DNA of 64,000 nucleotides from NCBI GenBank assembly GCA_013141415.1, contig JABFQY010000002.1:1-64000 (forward strand), written 5' to 3'. Position numbers and translations under genes: made by a program. A model generated the notes under the pieces. The model searched no databases. It had not been told where the DNA came from and saw only the letters and a program-made list of their open reading frames with translations. This document shows positions 7,979-17,468 of the stretch, one piece after another. The stretch is from Kiritimatiellaceae bacterium (GTDB taxonomy: Bacteria; Verrucomicrobiota; Kiritimatiellia; Kiritimatiellales; Tichowtungiaceae). The number at the start of each line of letters is the position of its first letter. Position 1 is the stretch's first letter.

Positions 7979-8126
7979 TGTAGGACGAGCTTCTCTGTAT
8001 CCAGAGAGCTTGTGTCCCATGCACGGGCAGGAGCACACACGCTCCCGAATACGGGACTCGACCAAGGGGAGAGAGGCTTCACTATCGTGAAGCAACGCCC
8101 GAAGGAAGTGGCAACCGCGTCCTACA
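7979..8126. repeat. 148-bp segment bounded by 9-bp inverted repeats
   Basis: TGTAGGACG at 7979-7987 and CGTCCTACA at 8118-8126 are exact reverse complements. Inside are a hairpin (GAGCTTCTCT...AGAGAGCTTG) and a stem around CTTCACTATCGTGAAG. No coding frame is convincing. The ends carry the same TGTAG/CTACA termini as the shorter elements. The remainder of the 7582-8342 gap has a GAGCTTGTCGAA repeat at 8155-8171 and the hairpin at 8188-8211. Confidence 0.5.
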
Positions 8127-8187
8127 ATTTTCTGTGGGCGCGGATCCGGGCTCTGGTGAGCTTGTCGAACCATGGGCCCGCCAAAGA

Positions 8188-8211
8188 CCGCCCCCACCGT
8201 GGGCGGCTACA
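8188..8211. repeat. Hairpin ending in CTACA
   Basis: CCGCCC...GGGCGG stem followed by CTACA. It is a half-size member of the TGTAG/CTACA family, about 130 bp upstream of the VC0807-like gene. Confidence 0.5.
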
Positions 8212-8342
8212 GAAGACCTATGCTGTGCCGGTTAAATCTCAAGGCAAGCGGGGACGCTTGCGATACGTGTTGCCGCCGGGATAAATTGAAATTCCAATCT
8301 CCGGAAACTCCGCTATGCTGTTTTCCTTTTTGAAAGGAGTCT

Positions 8343-9065
8343 ATGACCAAACCAAAACCCAAAGACGAAAATCCGCTGATCAGCATTATGCTGAATGTCG
8401 TCATCCCCGTCGTCATTCTGACGTATCTGAGCAAAGATAAATATCTGGGGCCGGTCTGGGGTCTGGTGGTCGCACTGATCCTCCCGATCGGCTACGGAAT
8501 TCATACGCTGGTCAAGGAGCGGCGCGCCGATTTTGTTTCAATCATCGGTATCATCAGCGTTCTGCTGACCGGCGTGTTTGGCATCCTGAAACTTCCGCCG
8601 CAGTGGATCGCCGTCAAAGAGGCGGCGATTCCGCTGATTATCGGACTGGCGATTATCATTTCCCTGAAGACACCCTACCCGCTCATCAAAAAAATCCTGA
8701 TGAGCGAAAAGCTTTTCAATGTGCCGCTGCTCCACGAAAAGCTGCGCGAGCAAGGCAACGAGGCGAAATTTGAAAAGCGGCTGGTCGGCCTGACCTGGGG
8801 ATTCGCTTCGTCCATGTTCCTTTCGTCGGCGCTCAACTACACGCTGGCAAAAATTATCCTGAAGAGCGAGCCGGGCAGCGAAGCCTTTGCCGCTGAAATC
8901 GGCAAAATGACCGGGCTGAGTTATATCGTCGTCATGCTGCCCAGCATGACCGTGATGATTCTTGTGCTGATGGCGCTGATCAAAACGCTCACGCACCTGA
9001 CCGGGCTGAAACTCGACGACCTGCTCGCCGCACACCTGCAAGAAGCTTCATCATCAGAAAAATAA
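8343..9065 (+). CDS. VC0807-like integral membrane protein
   Basis: 240 aa with about six membrane segments (for example residues 12-28, 38-55, 65-82, 95-110, 150-170, 195-215) and a short charged C-terminus. The FNVPLLHEKLR and LTWGFASSMFLSSALNY regions match the uncharacterised VC0807 family of bacterial membrane proteins. AAAGGAG lies about 5 nt upstream of the ATG. The sulfatase gene starts 20 nt after its stop in the same direction, so the two are probably one transcript. No function can be assigned from sequence. Confidence 0.7.
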   Translation: MTKPKPKDENPLISIMLNVVIPVVILTYLSKDKYLGPVWGLVVALILPIGYGIHTLVKERRADFVSIIGIISVLLTGVFGILKLPPQWIAVKEAAIPLIIGLAIIISLKTPYPLIKKILMSEKLFNVPLLHEKLREQGNEAKFEKRLVGLTWGFASSMFLSSALNYTLAKIILKSEPGSEAFAAEIGKMTGLSYIVVMLPSMTVMILVLMALIKTLTHLTGLKLDDLLAAHLQEASSSEK

Positions 9066-9085
9066 CAACCTGAGGAAATACCGGT

Positions 9086-10588
9086 ATGAAAAATTCATCT
9101 TCCTGCTTCGCCCTCGCCCTCGCGCTCGCCAACTCAGTTGCCGCCCAGAGTACCGACCCAAAACAAGAATCAAAGAAACCGAACATCCTTCTCATCATGG
9201 CCGATGATATGGGCTATTCCGACCTCGGTTGCTACGGCTCCGAAATCCAGACCCCCAATCTGGATCGTCTCGCCCGGCAGGGGCTCCGCTTTACCGGCTT
9301 CACCAACCACGCCAAATGCGGTCCTTCCCGCACCGCCCTGATCACCGGCAACACCATGCGGACCGAAGGAGGCCGGCGCGATATCAATTTGATCAAGGAG
9401 CTCAATCAGGCTGGCTACCGAACCTATATGACCGGCAAAACCCACGGGTTCTCCCGCGGCGGAACCCGGCGCAGTGCTGTAATGGATTACGGCGCAGGCA
9501 GTTTCTGGGATCTCAGCAGCACCAGCACAGGAGCCAAAACAACCCCCGGACATCTTACGCTCAACGGAAAAATCGTTCCCGATCTGGCCGCCCTGCATCC
9601 GAACTTTTACGCCACAGATATCTGGACCGACTACGCGATCCAGTTTCTCGAGGAAGACAAAGCCGATCCTGCACCGTTCTTCCTCTACGTTGCCTATAAT
9701 GCGCCCCATTATCCGATGCACGCCAAGCCTGCCGACATCGCGAAATACCGCGGAAAATATAAAGAAGCCGGATGGGATAAACTCCGCGAGCAGCGGCACG
9801 ACCGCCTGCTGAAACTTGGAATTCTTCCTCCCGGCACTCCGCTGGCGCCGCCGGATCCCACCGTGCCTGCATGGGATTCGCTCTCCGATGCTCAGAAAGA
9901 TGAGCAGGATCTGCGCATGGCCACCTACGCCGCCATGATTGACTGCATGGATCAGAATATCGGCCGCCTGCTGGCTGAAATTGAAGCAACGGGTCGCCGC
10001 GACAATACTCTGGTTCTTTTCCTTTCGGATAATGGAGGCGCCAGCGCTCTGCACAAGGAACTCGGAAAACCAGGCCCGCAAGGCAGCTGGACTTACGTTG
10101 GCAAACCGTGGGCGCATCTTTCAAACGCGCCTTGGCGTGCTTATAAAACAGAGCATTTCATGGGAGGCCTTCGCACTCCGCTCATCGCCAACTGGCCCGC
10201 CGTTATTCGTCCGGAAACGATGGATCGCAACTTTGGAAGCATTGTGGATGTCACCGCCACGGTTCTTGATCTCGCAGGCCGCCCCGCGCCTGCCATTCTC
10301 GGAAAATCGCTCGCCCCTGCCTTCTACGGCAAACCGCGCGACCTTCACACTGAGTTCAACTGGGCCTGGAATCGCAACAAAGCGGCGCTGAAAGGCGACT
10401 GGAAACTCGTCAGCGTTAAGGACGATCCGTGGCAACTCTTCAATCTGGCCAGTGACCCGGTCGAACTCTGCGACCTTGCGGCCCAGCATCCGGAAAAGGT
10501 GGCGGAACTCCGTCAGCAATGGATCGACTGGGACGCCAACGTCACGTTTGAAGTTGAGCCGCAGGGAAGCGGAAAAATTATTCCGTAA
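9086..10588 (+). CDS. Exported sulfatase (arylsulfatase family)
   Basis: 500-aa sulfate ester hydrolase. A signal peptide (about residues 1-20, ending SVAAQ) is followed by PNILLIMADD, giving the metal-binding Asp pair at 40-41. The signature C78-G-P-S-R is the CxPSR site where Cys is converted to formylglycine. Further on are metal and active-site elements FLSDNGG and HFMGGLRTP, and the family C-terminal GDWKLV...LFNLASDPVE. Length is normal for the family. GAGGAAA upstream supports the start. The substrate is probably a sulfated polysaccharide, but nothing here identifies it. The maturase that activates sulfatases is not recognisable in the window. Confidence 0.9.
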   Translation: MKNSSSCFALALALANSVAAQSTDPKQESKKPNILLIMADDMGYSDLGCYGSEIQTPNLDRLARQGLRFTGFTNHAKCGPSRTALITGNTMRTEGGRRDINLIKELNQAGYRTYMTGKTHGFSRGGTRRSAVMDYGAGSFWDLSSTSTGAKTTPGHLTLNGKIVPDLAALHPNFYATDIWTDYAIQFLEEDKADPAPFFLYVAYNAPHYPMHAKPADIAKYRGKYKEAGWDKLREQRHDRLLKLGILPPGTPLAPPDPTVPAWDSLSDAQKDEQDLRMATYAAMIDCMDQNIGRLLAEIEATGRRDNTLVLFLSDNGGASALHKELGKPGPQGSWTYVGKPWAHLSNAPWRAYKTEHFMGGLRTPLIANWPAVIRPETMDRNFGSIVDVTATVLDLAGRPAPAILGKSLAPAFYGKPRDLHTEFNWAWNRNKAALKGDWKLVSVKDDPWQLFNLASDPVELCDLAAQHPEKVAELRQQWIDWDANVTFEVEPQGSGKIIP

Positions 10589-10635
10589 CCGAAACTTCCC
10601 TGACTCCCCACCTTCCGACCGAGCCGCAGTCTCGC

Positions 10636-11007
10636 TTAGATAATCAGTCCGCCTTCTTTTTTCAGATCGGCGGGGGTGATGATCTTGTTGGCCTGTTCGC
10701 GCTGATACTGCTGCGCCTCTTCGATCATTTTGTTCATCGCGTCTTCCATCGCCTGCGGAAATTTTAAAACGGCTTCTTCGAGCGTCTTGGCTTCGATGGC
10801 GCCTTGCAGCGGAAGCGGGCCGTGCGGACTCATCAGCTGGGTGTGGCCGGTGAATACCGCGTCGCGCGAAGTATCTTCGGTGCCGTCGAGTTTGACCGGA
10901 ACCAGCTTGCGGATTCCGCCGGTTTTAAGATCGGTGTAAGCTTCTTCGCGGTAGAGATTGGCCATGTCCATTTTGACATCGCTCAGTTTTTCGGGTTCGG
11001 TGCTCAT
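10636..11007 (-). CDS. Conserved hypothetical cytoplasmic protein
   Basis: 123-aa soluble protein of unknown function starting MSTEPEKLSDVKMDM at 11007, where AGAAAGGAAA gives a good ribosome binding site. The longer open frame upstream is not used. It has no signal peptide or membrane segment. The middle (AVFTGHTQLMSPHGPLPLQG) looks like a conserved beta-rich core, and the C-terminus (EDAMNKMIEEAQQYQREQANK) is a likely amphipathic helix. It converges on the sulfatase gene and is divergent from the YihY gene. I do not recognise a named family. Confidence 0.65.
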   Translation of the reverse strand: MSTEPEKLSDVKMDMANLYREEAYTDLKTGGIRKLVPVKLDGTEDTSRDAVFTGHTQLMSPHGPLPLQGAIEAKTLEEAVLKFPQAMEDAMNKMIEEAQQYQREQANKIITPADLKKEGGLII

Positions 11008-11131
11008 AGGGTTTCCTTTCTGAAATGAGCGGGGATTAAGCCACATAAGCCCGCACGGGGAAATCCTCTTTTCGGGTTTTATTTCAACCCCGGACGGCTT
11101 ATGCTCGGCGCACCAAACAAGGAGCTTCTCT

Positions 11132-12427
11132 ATGAACAGCAAACCAGCCGGACTCGTCGGAAAAACACAGCAGTTTATTAATCAGGACATCTGGGAACTC
11201 GAACCGGACTCCTTTTCAAAAGCCCGCCGCGCCGGACTGAAATTCCTGCGCGTCTGCACGCTGGTCTTCAAAGGATTCAAAGAAGACAAATGCCCGATCC
11301 ACGCCTCATCCCTGACGTTTACCACGGTCATGGCGATGGTTCCGCTGCTCGTCATCCTTTTCGCCATCGCCAAAGGCTTCGGCTTTGAACAGGTCAGCGG
11401 GATGCTGTTAGAAAAAACAGCCGACATGCCTGCGGCCTTTCAGGACGCGGTCAAAACCATTCTCACAACCGTCGGCTCTGCCAGCGCCGGAGCTCTTGGC
11501 GGTGCCGGGGTGGTGTTTTTTATGTGGGCCGCCATCAAAATGCTCAGCGGTATTGAGGATACCTTCAACATCGTATGGGGCATAAAAACTCCGCGCGCTT
11601 TCATCGAAAAAGTGCGCAACTACATCGTCATTCTGGTTGTTGCACCGATCCTGATGATCGTCGCCAACGCCGGACTTCCCGTCATCATGGGCTTTGCCGG
11701 AAAACTGACCTGGATGGGCCCGTTAGTGACATTCGCGCTGCAAATTATTCCGGTATTGGTCATGGCGCTCACTTTCTCCTTCGTTTACATCATGATGCCC
11801 AACACCAAAGTTAAATTTTCTTACGCCTTCACCGGCGCATTCGTCAGCGCCGTGCTCACCGTTCTATTCCAATTCGCCATCATTAAACTGGGAGTGCTGG
11901 CAACGAACGCCAACAAAACCTACGGGACACTGGCCGCTATTCCGCTGTTCCTCTCCTGGGTGCAAATCAGCTGGCAGATCATGCTGCTCGGCGCGGAAGT
12001 CGCCTTTTCCATACAGAACGCCGGGACGTACGCCCGGGAACGCCTCGCCGTCAACCCGAGCGCCCGCTCACGCCTCTGTCTCGCCTTCGCCCTCATGAAA
12101 AAAATCACCGCCGCCTTTGAAACCGGCACCGGCCCGTTCGATGTCATCGCCTACGGAACCGCCAACCGCGTTCCTGTCCGGCTCATCAACGACGTCATTT
12201 CCATTCTGGCGAAAAACGGACTCGTCGCCGAAGCCGCCGACCGGCAGGGCTGTTATACTCTGCTCCGCGATCCCGCCGACGTTTCCGCCCGCGCCATTGC
12301 CGATGCCATTCTCAACGAAGGGGCCGACCCGAACGAGCTCGGTATGAAAGACGACTTCCCCATGTTCGGGAAAATCACAAACGCCAGTTTCCAAACATTG
12401 GAAAAAGAGGTTCTCAAGAACTTCTAA
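11132..12427 (+). CDS. YihY/BrkB-family membrane protein
   Basis: 431 aa. The family core begins ASSLTFTTVMAMVPLLVILF (about residues 57-76) and continues through six membrane helices, including MWAAIKMLSGIEDTFNIVWG and the LPLFLSWVQISWQIMLLGAEV-type segment near 275-295. Beyond about residue 310 there is a soluble tail with a winged-helix look (VPVRLINDVISILAKNGLV) as in longer YihY proteins. Members were once called ribonuclease BN, a label now regarded as wrong; the role is probably transport or envelope-related. It has its own upstream region. Confidence 0.85.
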   Translation: MNSKPAGLVGKTQQFINQDIWELEPDSFSKARRAGLKFLRVCTLVFKGFKEDKCPIHASSLTFTTVMAMVPLLVILFAIAKGFGFEQVSGMLLEKTADMPAAFQDAVKTILTTVGSASAGALGGAGVVFFMWAAIKMLSGIEDTFNIVWGIKTPRAFIEKVRNYIVILVVAPILMIVANAGLPVIMGFAGKLTWMGPLVTFALQIIPVLVMALTFSFVYIMMPNTKVKFSYAFTGAFVSAVLTVLFQFAIIKLGVLATNANKTYGTLAAIPLFLSWVQISWQIMLLGAEVAFSIQNAGTYARERLAVNPSARSRLCLAFALMKKITAAFETGTGPFDVIAYGTANRVPVRLINDVISILAKNGLVAEAADRQGCYTLLRDPADVSARAIADAILNEGADPNELGMKDDFPMFGKITNASFQTLEKEVLKNF

Positions 12428-12527
12428 TCAAGTCCCAATACTCAATTCTCAAAGCTCCTTGAACATTGTGCATTGAATATTGTTTGTTGTTCATTCGGGT
12501 CGCCGGGCGTGCTTTAATCGGCGGCCT

Positions 12528-14453
12528 ATGAATTTCCGTGAAGAGTTAAACGAAGAGCAGTACGCCGCCGTGACCGCGCCGGACGGGCCGTCGCTCGTGA
12601 TCGCCGCCGCCGGTACCGGCAAAACCCGCACGCTGGTTTACCGCGTCGCGTGGCTGATTGAAAAAGGCGTCGATCCGAACCGTATTCTGCTGCTCACCTT
12701 CACCAACAAAGCCGCCCGCGAAATGCTCGACCGCGCCCACGACATCACCGGCGGCGGAGTCAGCGGAATGCTCGGCGGAACATTTCACCATCTCGCCAAC
12801 CGGCTTCTTCGTCAGCATGCCCGCGAAATCGGCTTCGGCAACGACTACACCATTCTCGATTCCGACGACGCCAAGAAGCTGATGAAGTCCTGCGTCGACG
12901 AACTGGAGCTGGACGACGAACACTTTCCGAAGCCGCAGGTTCTGCTTAGTCTCTACGGCCTCGCCTCCGGCTCGCAAAAGCCGCTCAATGAGCTGGCCTA
13001 CGACTGGTTCAGCGAAGCCCCGATCGACATCGGCAATGTGCTCAAGCTCCGCGACCATTACGAGAAGCGCAAAAAAGAGCTCAACGTAATGGATTTCGAT
13101 GATCTGCTGCTTTACGCGTTGAAACTTTTCCAGACCTCGGACTATGTTCGCAATCTGTATCAGGAACGGTTCCAGTACGTGCTGGTCGATGAATATCAGG
13201 ACACCAACACCATTCAGGCCGAATGGGTTCACCTGCTCGCCGGTAAACATAAAAACCTGATGGTGGTTGGCGACGACTTCCAAAGCATCTATTCGTGGCG
13301 TGGCGCGGACTACCACAACTTTCTTTCGTTCCCGAAGCGCTATCCGGAAACTCAGGTTTACAAACTCGAAGTCAACTACCGCAGCACGCCGGAAATTCTC
13401 GACGTCGCCAACGCCTGCATCAAAGGCAATCCGCTCCAGTTTCAGAAAGAACTGCGCGCCGTCCGCGAAAGTATCGCCGAGCCGACGCTCGCCCTGCTCC
13501 GCGACGGCGACGAACAGGCGCGCTACGTCATTGCCAAAATCGAAGAGCTGAAACGCAAGGGCACGAAGCTTTCCGACATCGCCGTCCTTTACCGCTCGCA
13601 CTTCCACGCCATGGAGCTGCAAATGGCGCTGACTCACGCCCGCTTTCCGTTCCAGGTCACTTCCGGCATCCGCTTCTTCGAACAGGCGCACGTCAAAGAC
13701 GCCTGCACCGTTCTGCGCCTGCTGGAAAATCCGGCGGACGAACTGGCCTTCAAACGACTGATGGAAATGTTTCCGAAGCTCGGGCCGAAAACCGCCGATA
13801 AAATCTGGCAGAAACTCGGCAAGCGCTTTGAAGCGCGTAAACCGGAAGCGCATCTGCAATTGCGCAACGCTTTGCCCGCCGCCGCCGTTTCAATCTGGAA
13901 AGAAATCCAGCCGGTCTTTCTCGCCTACGAAACCGAATCGCTCAGCGAAGATCCCGGCGAACTCATCTACCGCTTCAACAAAGCATTTTACGGCGAGTAT
14001 CTCGTCGAAACCTTCGACAACGCCAAGCACCGGCAGGAAGACCTCGATAGCCTGATCGACTTCACCGCCCGCTTCGAATCCTGCTCCGCCTTCCTCAGCG
14101 AAATGGCGCTGCTGACCAATCTCGACGCCGAAGCCGAAACTGCACCGTCCGGACAAGACGGTGTACGACTCAGCACCGTCCATCAGGCCAAAGGTCTGGA
14201 GTGGAAAGCCGTCTTCGTCATCTGGCTGAACGAAGGACTCTTTCCCAGCTCCAAGTCCGTCGAACAAGTCGGCGGAGAATCCGAAGAACGCCGGCTCTTC
14301 TACGTCGCCATCACGCGCGCCGAAGACCGGCTGTTCCTCTGCGCTCCGCAAGTCCGCCGCAAACACGATGGCGGCGTCATCTTCTACGAGCCCTCGCAGT
14401 TCATCCGCGAAATCCCGCCGCACCTCCTGAAACAGGACGGCGGATTTTTTTAG
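12528..14453 (+). CDS. UvrD/Rep/PcrA-type superfamily 1 DNA helicase
   Basis: 641-aa 3'-5' ATP-dependent helicase for DNA repair or replication restart. Q motif LNEEQYAAV (7-15), Walker A AGTGKT (28-33), motif Ia LLLTFTNKAAREM, motif II DEYQD (221-225), motif III VGDDFQSIYSWRGA, motif IV NYRSTPEIL, motif V STVHQAKGLEWKAVF, motif VI RRLFYVAITRAEDRL are all present. Start at 12528 follows the family N-terminus; upstream codons in frame are unlikely. It is shorter than UvrD (about 720 aa), closer to Rep-like proteins. The 12428-12527 gap shows only low-complexity ATTGAATATTG-type sequence. Confidence 0.9.
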   Translation: MNFREELNEEQYAAVTAPDGPSLVIAAAGTGKTRTLVYRVAWLIEKGVDPNRILLLTFTNKAAREMLDRAHDITGGGVSGMLGGTFHHLANRLLRQHAREIGFGNDYTILDSDDAKKLMKSCVDELELDDEHFPKPQVLLSLYGLASGSQKPLNELAYDWFSEAPIDIGNVLKLRDHYEKRKKELNVMDFDDLLLYALKLFQTSDYVRNLYQERFQYVLVDEYQDTNTIQAEWVHLLAGKHKNLMVVGDDFQSIYSWRGADYHNFLSFPKRYPETQVYKLEVNYRSTPEILDVANACIKGNPLQFQKELRAVRESIAEPTLALLRDGDEQARYVIAKIEELKRKGTKLSDIAVLYRSHFHAMELQMALTHARFPFQVTSGIRFFEQAHVKDACTVLRLLENPADELAFKRLMEMFPKLGPKTADKIWQKLGKRFEARKPEAHLQLRNALPAAAVSIWKEIQPVFLAYETESLSEDPGELIYRFNKAFYGEYLVETFDNAKHRQEDLDSLIDFTARFESCSAFLSEMALLTNLDAEAETAPSGQDGVRLSTVHQAKGLEWKAVFVIWLNEGLFPSSKSVEQVGGESEERRLFYVAITRAEDRLFLCAPQVRRKHDGGVIFYEPSQFIREIPPHLLKQDGGFF

Positions 14454-14498
14454 AATCGCCACGAAAAACACAAAAGGCACGAATAGTTGCCACCAAAA

Positions 14499-14564
14499 TG
14501 TAGACGCGACGCCCTCGTCGCGTTTTCCAACAACAAACAACGCGACGAGGGCGTCGCATCTACG
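14499..14564. repeat. TGTAG...CTACG double-hairpin element
   Basis: TGTAG at 14499 and CTACG ending at 14564 bound two stems: CGCGACG-CCCT-CGTCGCG and GCGACGAGGGCGTCGC. The stem sequence differs from other copies but remains self-complementary. It is followed at 14619-14655 by a GCCTGCGGTGAGCTTGTCGAA repeat seen again at 37512-37551. Nothing else is evident in 14454-14719. Confidence 0.6.
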
Positions 14565-14719
14565 TTTCCCTAAAACAAAATTCGGCGGCGCTGACAGAGC
14601 AACCCCTGGTGACTTCGCGGCCTGCGGTGAGCTTGTCGAACTCGCTTTGCGCGAGATGATCCAGGCGAATCGCCCTCTTCCATTGACCCGGACGGATTGC
14701 GCGTGTTAAGAAGCGTTCC

Positions 14720-15679
14720 ATGAAAACTTCCTTTTTTCTCCGGCTGATCCCTGTCCTTCTGTGCGGCTCACTGCGCGCCGCTGAATACGTCACGGTTCCG
14801 GACGGCGTCGAGAAGGCGCTGCAGGCCGCGAACACTCCGGCCGAATGGGCCAAGCTGATGCCTGAGGCCAAACAGTACATTTACAAGCAGGTCGGCGACC
14901 TCGCCATGCCGCTGTACGTTTTCCCCGCCAAACCGCAGGCAAACCGAAAACCCGCCGTGCTGGTGCTGATGGCTGGCGGCGCGTTCCGCGACGGGAAACC
15001 TTCATATTACCGCCATGCGCTGGAATATTCCGCACGCGGAATCACCGTGGTGACGCCGAAGTACCGGGGCACCGACGCGGATAAAGCGCAAGTGATAGAC
15101 TGCTACCGCGACGGACGGGACGCGGTGATCTGGGTGCGGGATCACGCCGACGAGATCGGCGTGGATCGCGACCGGATCGTGGTCGGCGGTTCTTCCGCCG
15201 GATCGCTGATTGCGCTCGCACTGGCCACGCTCGATTTTCTGCACGAGGAAGTCGGCAATCGCAAAGCGGTGCCCGACGCTCTGCTACTTTACGATATCGC
15301 CAGCGGCGGCGCGATGACCGCTCCGGTCGAAGGCGATCCGATACTCGGCCCGGAACCGGCCCGCTTCTGGAACTGGTACACCAAGGAACGGTTCGGCATG
15401 GATCCGGTTCTGCTTTCGCCGTTTCACCACCTGAACGACAAACTGCCGCCCGCCTGTCTGTTCTTAGGCGGGAAAGAAAATATGCGCCAGCAGTACGGCG
15501 CGTGGCTTTTGTATTCCACCGCCACGGGAAAAGGCGCCAGCTGGGATATGCATTTCGTCGCAAAGATGCCGCACGCCGCCATGGTCAATTCGGCAGCCTG
15601 GGCGCCGGAGGTTTACCGGACGGTCGTGAACACCACCACCCTGTTCTTGCGCCGGTACGATTTTCTTCCCAAAGAATAA
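14720..15679 (+). CDS. Exported alpha/beta-hydrolase (esterase/lipase-like)
   Basis: 319 aa. A signal peptide (about 1-20) is followed by a hydrolase core: oxyanion-hole region VLVLMAGGAFRDG (where HGGG is usual), YSARGITVVTPKYR, nucleophile elbow GGSSAG, and a late His in MPHAAMV. This matches the BD-FAE/acetyl-esterase type of hydrolase, so a small-ester or acyl-decorated sugar substrate is plausible but unproven. It stands alone between the helicase and YifB genes. Confidence 0.8.
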   Translation: MKTSFFLRLIPVLLCGSLRAAEYVTVPDGVEKALQAANTPAEWAKLMPEAKQYIYKQVGDLAMPLYVFPAKPQANRKPAVLVLMAGGAFRDGKPSYYRHALEYSARGITVVTPKYRGTDADKAQVIDCYRDGRDAVIWVRDHADEIGVDRDRIVVGGSSAGSLIALALATLDFLHEEVGNRKAVPDALLLYDIASGGAMTAPVEGDPILGPEPARFWNWYTKERFGMDPVLLSPFHHLNDKLPPACLFLGGKENMRQQYGAWLLYSTATGKGASWDMHFVAKMPHAAMVNSAAWAPEVYRTVVNTTTLFLRRYDFLPKE

Positions 15680-15757
15680 TCGGTCTTGCCGAGACTTCTT
15701 TCAAACTGCAAGATGCCGCAGCGAACTGGTTAATGTTCTTCTGCGGAGATTCTGCTT

Positions 15758-17284
15758 ATGCTCGCCAAAGTTTTTTCGGGCGCCGTTTTCGGCGTCGATG
15801 CCTACACAGTGGAGATTGAGGTCAACAGCGGACACGGCGAGCCGAAGACGGTAATCGTCGGTCTGCCCGATATTGCGGTGAAAGAGAGCGAGCACCGCGT
15901 GATTACCGCGCTGATCAACTCCGGCTTCACGCCGCCGCAAGGGCGCGTGACGATCAATCTCGCTCCGGCCAATATCAAAAAGGAAGGGCCGAGTTTCGAT
16001 CTGCCGATCGCGCTCGGCATGCTGGCGGCGGAAAACGACATTAAGCCCGACCTGCTCGACCGCGCCTGTATCATCGGCGAGCTGGCGCTTTCCGGCGCGG
16101 TGCGCCGTGTGCGCGGCGTTCTGCCGATTGCCCTCGCGGCCCGCGCCGCCGGGCGCAAAGCGATCATCGTGCCGGAGGAAAACGCCGAAGAAGCCGCCGT
16201 CGTGGATGGCATCAAAGTGTTCGCCGTAAAAAATCTGCGCGAGGCGGCGGATTTCCTGAATATGGAGCTGACGCTGAAGCCGCACGCCGTTGACTTGAAC
16301 AAAACGTTTAATACGCACAATCAATACGCCGCCGACTTTGAAGACGTGAAAGGACAGGAATACGCCAAACGCGCGATCGAAGTCGCCGTCGCCGGAGGCC
16401 ATAATCTGCTGATGATCGGGCCGCCGGGAACCGGCAAGACGATGCTGGCCAAACGGATTCCGTCCATCCTGCCGCCAATGACGCTCGAAGAGGCGTTGGA
16501 GACCACGAAGATTCACAGCATCGCCGGAAAGCTCGACGCGCATGAATCGCTGATTGCCACGCGCCCTTTCCATTCGCCGCATCACACGGTTTCCGACGCC
16601 GGACTGCTCGGCGGCGGAACCCATCCGGTTCCCGGCGCGGTGAGCCTCGCGCATAACGGAGTTCTCTTTCTCGACGAACTGCCGGAGTTTCACCGTAACG
16701 CGCTGGAAGTTTTGCGCCAGCCGCTCGAAGACGGCGTCGTCACCATCGCCCGCGCCGCGGCCAGCGTGACGTTTCCTTGTCGGTTCATGCTGGTGGCGGC
16801 GATGAATCCGACGCCCGACGGTTATTTTCCCGACGATCCGCGCTCTACTTCGACACCGCTGCAAGTCAGCCGGTATCAAAGTAAAATCTCCGGCCCGCTG
16901 ATGGATCGTATCGACATTCACATCGAAGTGCCTTCCGTGGATTATCAGAAACTGTCCGGCCTTGAAAAAGGCGAGCCGTCGGCCTCCATCCGGAAGCGGA
17001 TCGTTGCCGCGCGGAAAATTCAGCAGGAACGTTACGCCAAAGACCGGCATGTCCACAGTAACGCCGGAATGCAGCCGAAGCATTCGCGTAAATACTGCCG
17101 TCCGTCCGACGATGCGGCGCAACTGCTGAAAACTGCCGTGTCGGAAATGAATTTCAGCGCCCGCGCCTACGACCGGATTCTGAAAGTCGCCCGAACCATC
17201 GCCGACCTCGCCGGTGTAGAACAGATCGGCACCGACCATATTGCTGAAGCCATTCAGTACCGCACGCTGGACCGGATGGGATAG
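15758..17284 (+). CDS. YifB/ComM-type Mg-chelatase-like AAA ATPase
   Basis: 508 aa, normal family length. N-terminal ChlI-like domain (FGVDAYTVEIEVNSG...VGLPD), Walker A GPPGTGKT (221-228), Walker B LFLDE (to residues 306-307), sensor region MLVAAMNPTPDGYFPDD, and C-terminal SARAYDRILKVARTIADL. ComM is a DNA helicase that promotes branch migration in natural transformation; whether that role holds here is inference. No competence genes are nearby. Confidence 0.9.
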   Translation: MLAKVFSGAVFGVDAYTVEIEVNSGHGEPKTVIVGLPDIAVKESEHRVITALINSGFTPPQGRVTINLAPANIKKEGPSFDLPIALGMLAAENDIKPDLLDRACIIGELALSGAVRRVRGVLPIALAARAAGRKAIIVPEENAEEAAVVDGIKVFAVKNLREAADFLNMELTLKPHAVDLNKTFNTHNQYAADFEDVKGQEYAKRAIEVAVAGGHNLLMIGPPGTGKTMLAKRIPSILPPMTLEEALETTKIHSIAGKLDAHESLIATRPFHSPHHTVSDAGLLGGGTHPVPGAVSLAHNGVLFLDELPEFHRNALEVLRQPLEDGVVTIARAAASVTFPCRFMLVAAMNPTPDGYFPDDPRSTSTPLQVSRYQSKISGPLMDRIDIHIEVPSVDYQKLSGLEKGEPSASIRKRIVAARKIQQERYAKDRHVHSNAGMQPKHSRKYCRPSDDAAQLLKTAVSEMNFSARAYDRILKVARTIADLAGVEQIGTDHIAEAIQYRTLDRMG

Positions 17285-17294
17285 CAGGGAAATC

Positions 17295-17336
17295 GCGGGC
17301 GCCCGTACTTGGTCTGCAGTCCCGTAAGGCGCCCGC
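17295..17336 (+). terminator. Possible terminator hairpin after yifB
   Basis: GCGGGCGCC / GGCGCCCGC, a 9-bp perfect stem with a 24-nt loop, lies 10 bp past the stop. It lacks a clear T run, so it may be a repeat hairpin rather than an intrinsic terminator. Confidence 0.35.
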
Positions 17337-17348
17337 TCTCTCCAAAAA

Positions 17349-17462
17349 TCACCACAATGCGATTATTATGATGGCAACCACTATGCCAGCCACGACCAGC
17401 AGGAAGCCAAGAATTGTCCGCACCGTTTCCCGTATCTGCAAGATGAACGACTCATTCTGCAT
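17349..17462 (-). CDS. 37-aa single-span membrane peptide
   Basis: A short frame (MQNESFILQIRETVRTILG at the start) ends in an uninterrupted hydrophobic span of about 20 residues (FLLVVAGIVVAIIIIALW). AAAGG lies 9 nt upstream of the ATG. It begins 6 nt after the stop of the ribbon-helix-helix gene at 17469-17636, so the two look like one transcript. A charged head and one helix match small membrane toxins or membrane-protein partners. The function is unknown. Confidence 0.55.
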   Translation of the reverse strand: MQNESFILQIRETVRTILGFLLVVAGIVVAIIIIALW

Positions 17463-17468
17463 TTTAAA

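Noticed and set aside
7979-8126. Small coding gene between inverted repeats
   Set aside because: Both strands have only short, low-likelihood frames with no ribosome binding site; the segment looks structural.
12546-13859. Long minus-strand ORF (437 codons) opposite the helicase gene
   Set aside because: Mirror frame of a gene with clear helicase motifs; the antisense product has no domain and the composition is an artefact of high third-position GC.
15701-17239. 512-codon minus-strand ORF opposite YifB
   Set aside because: Shadow of the YifB gene, whose Walker motifs are unambiguous on the plus strand.
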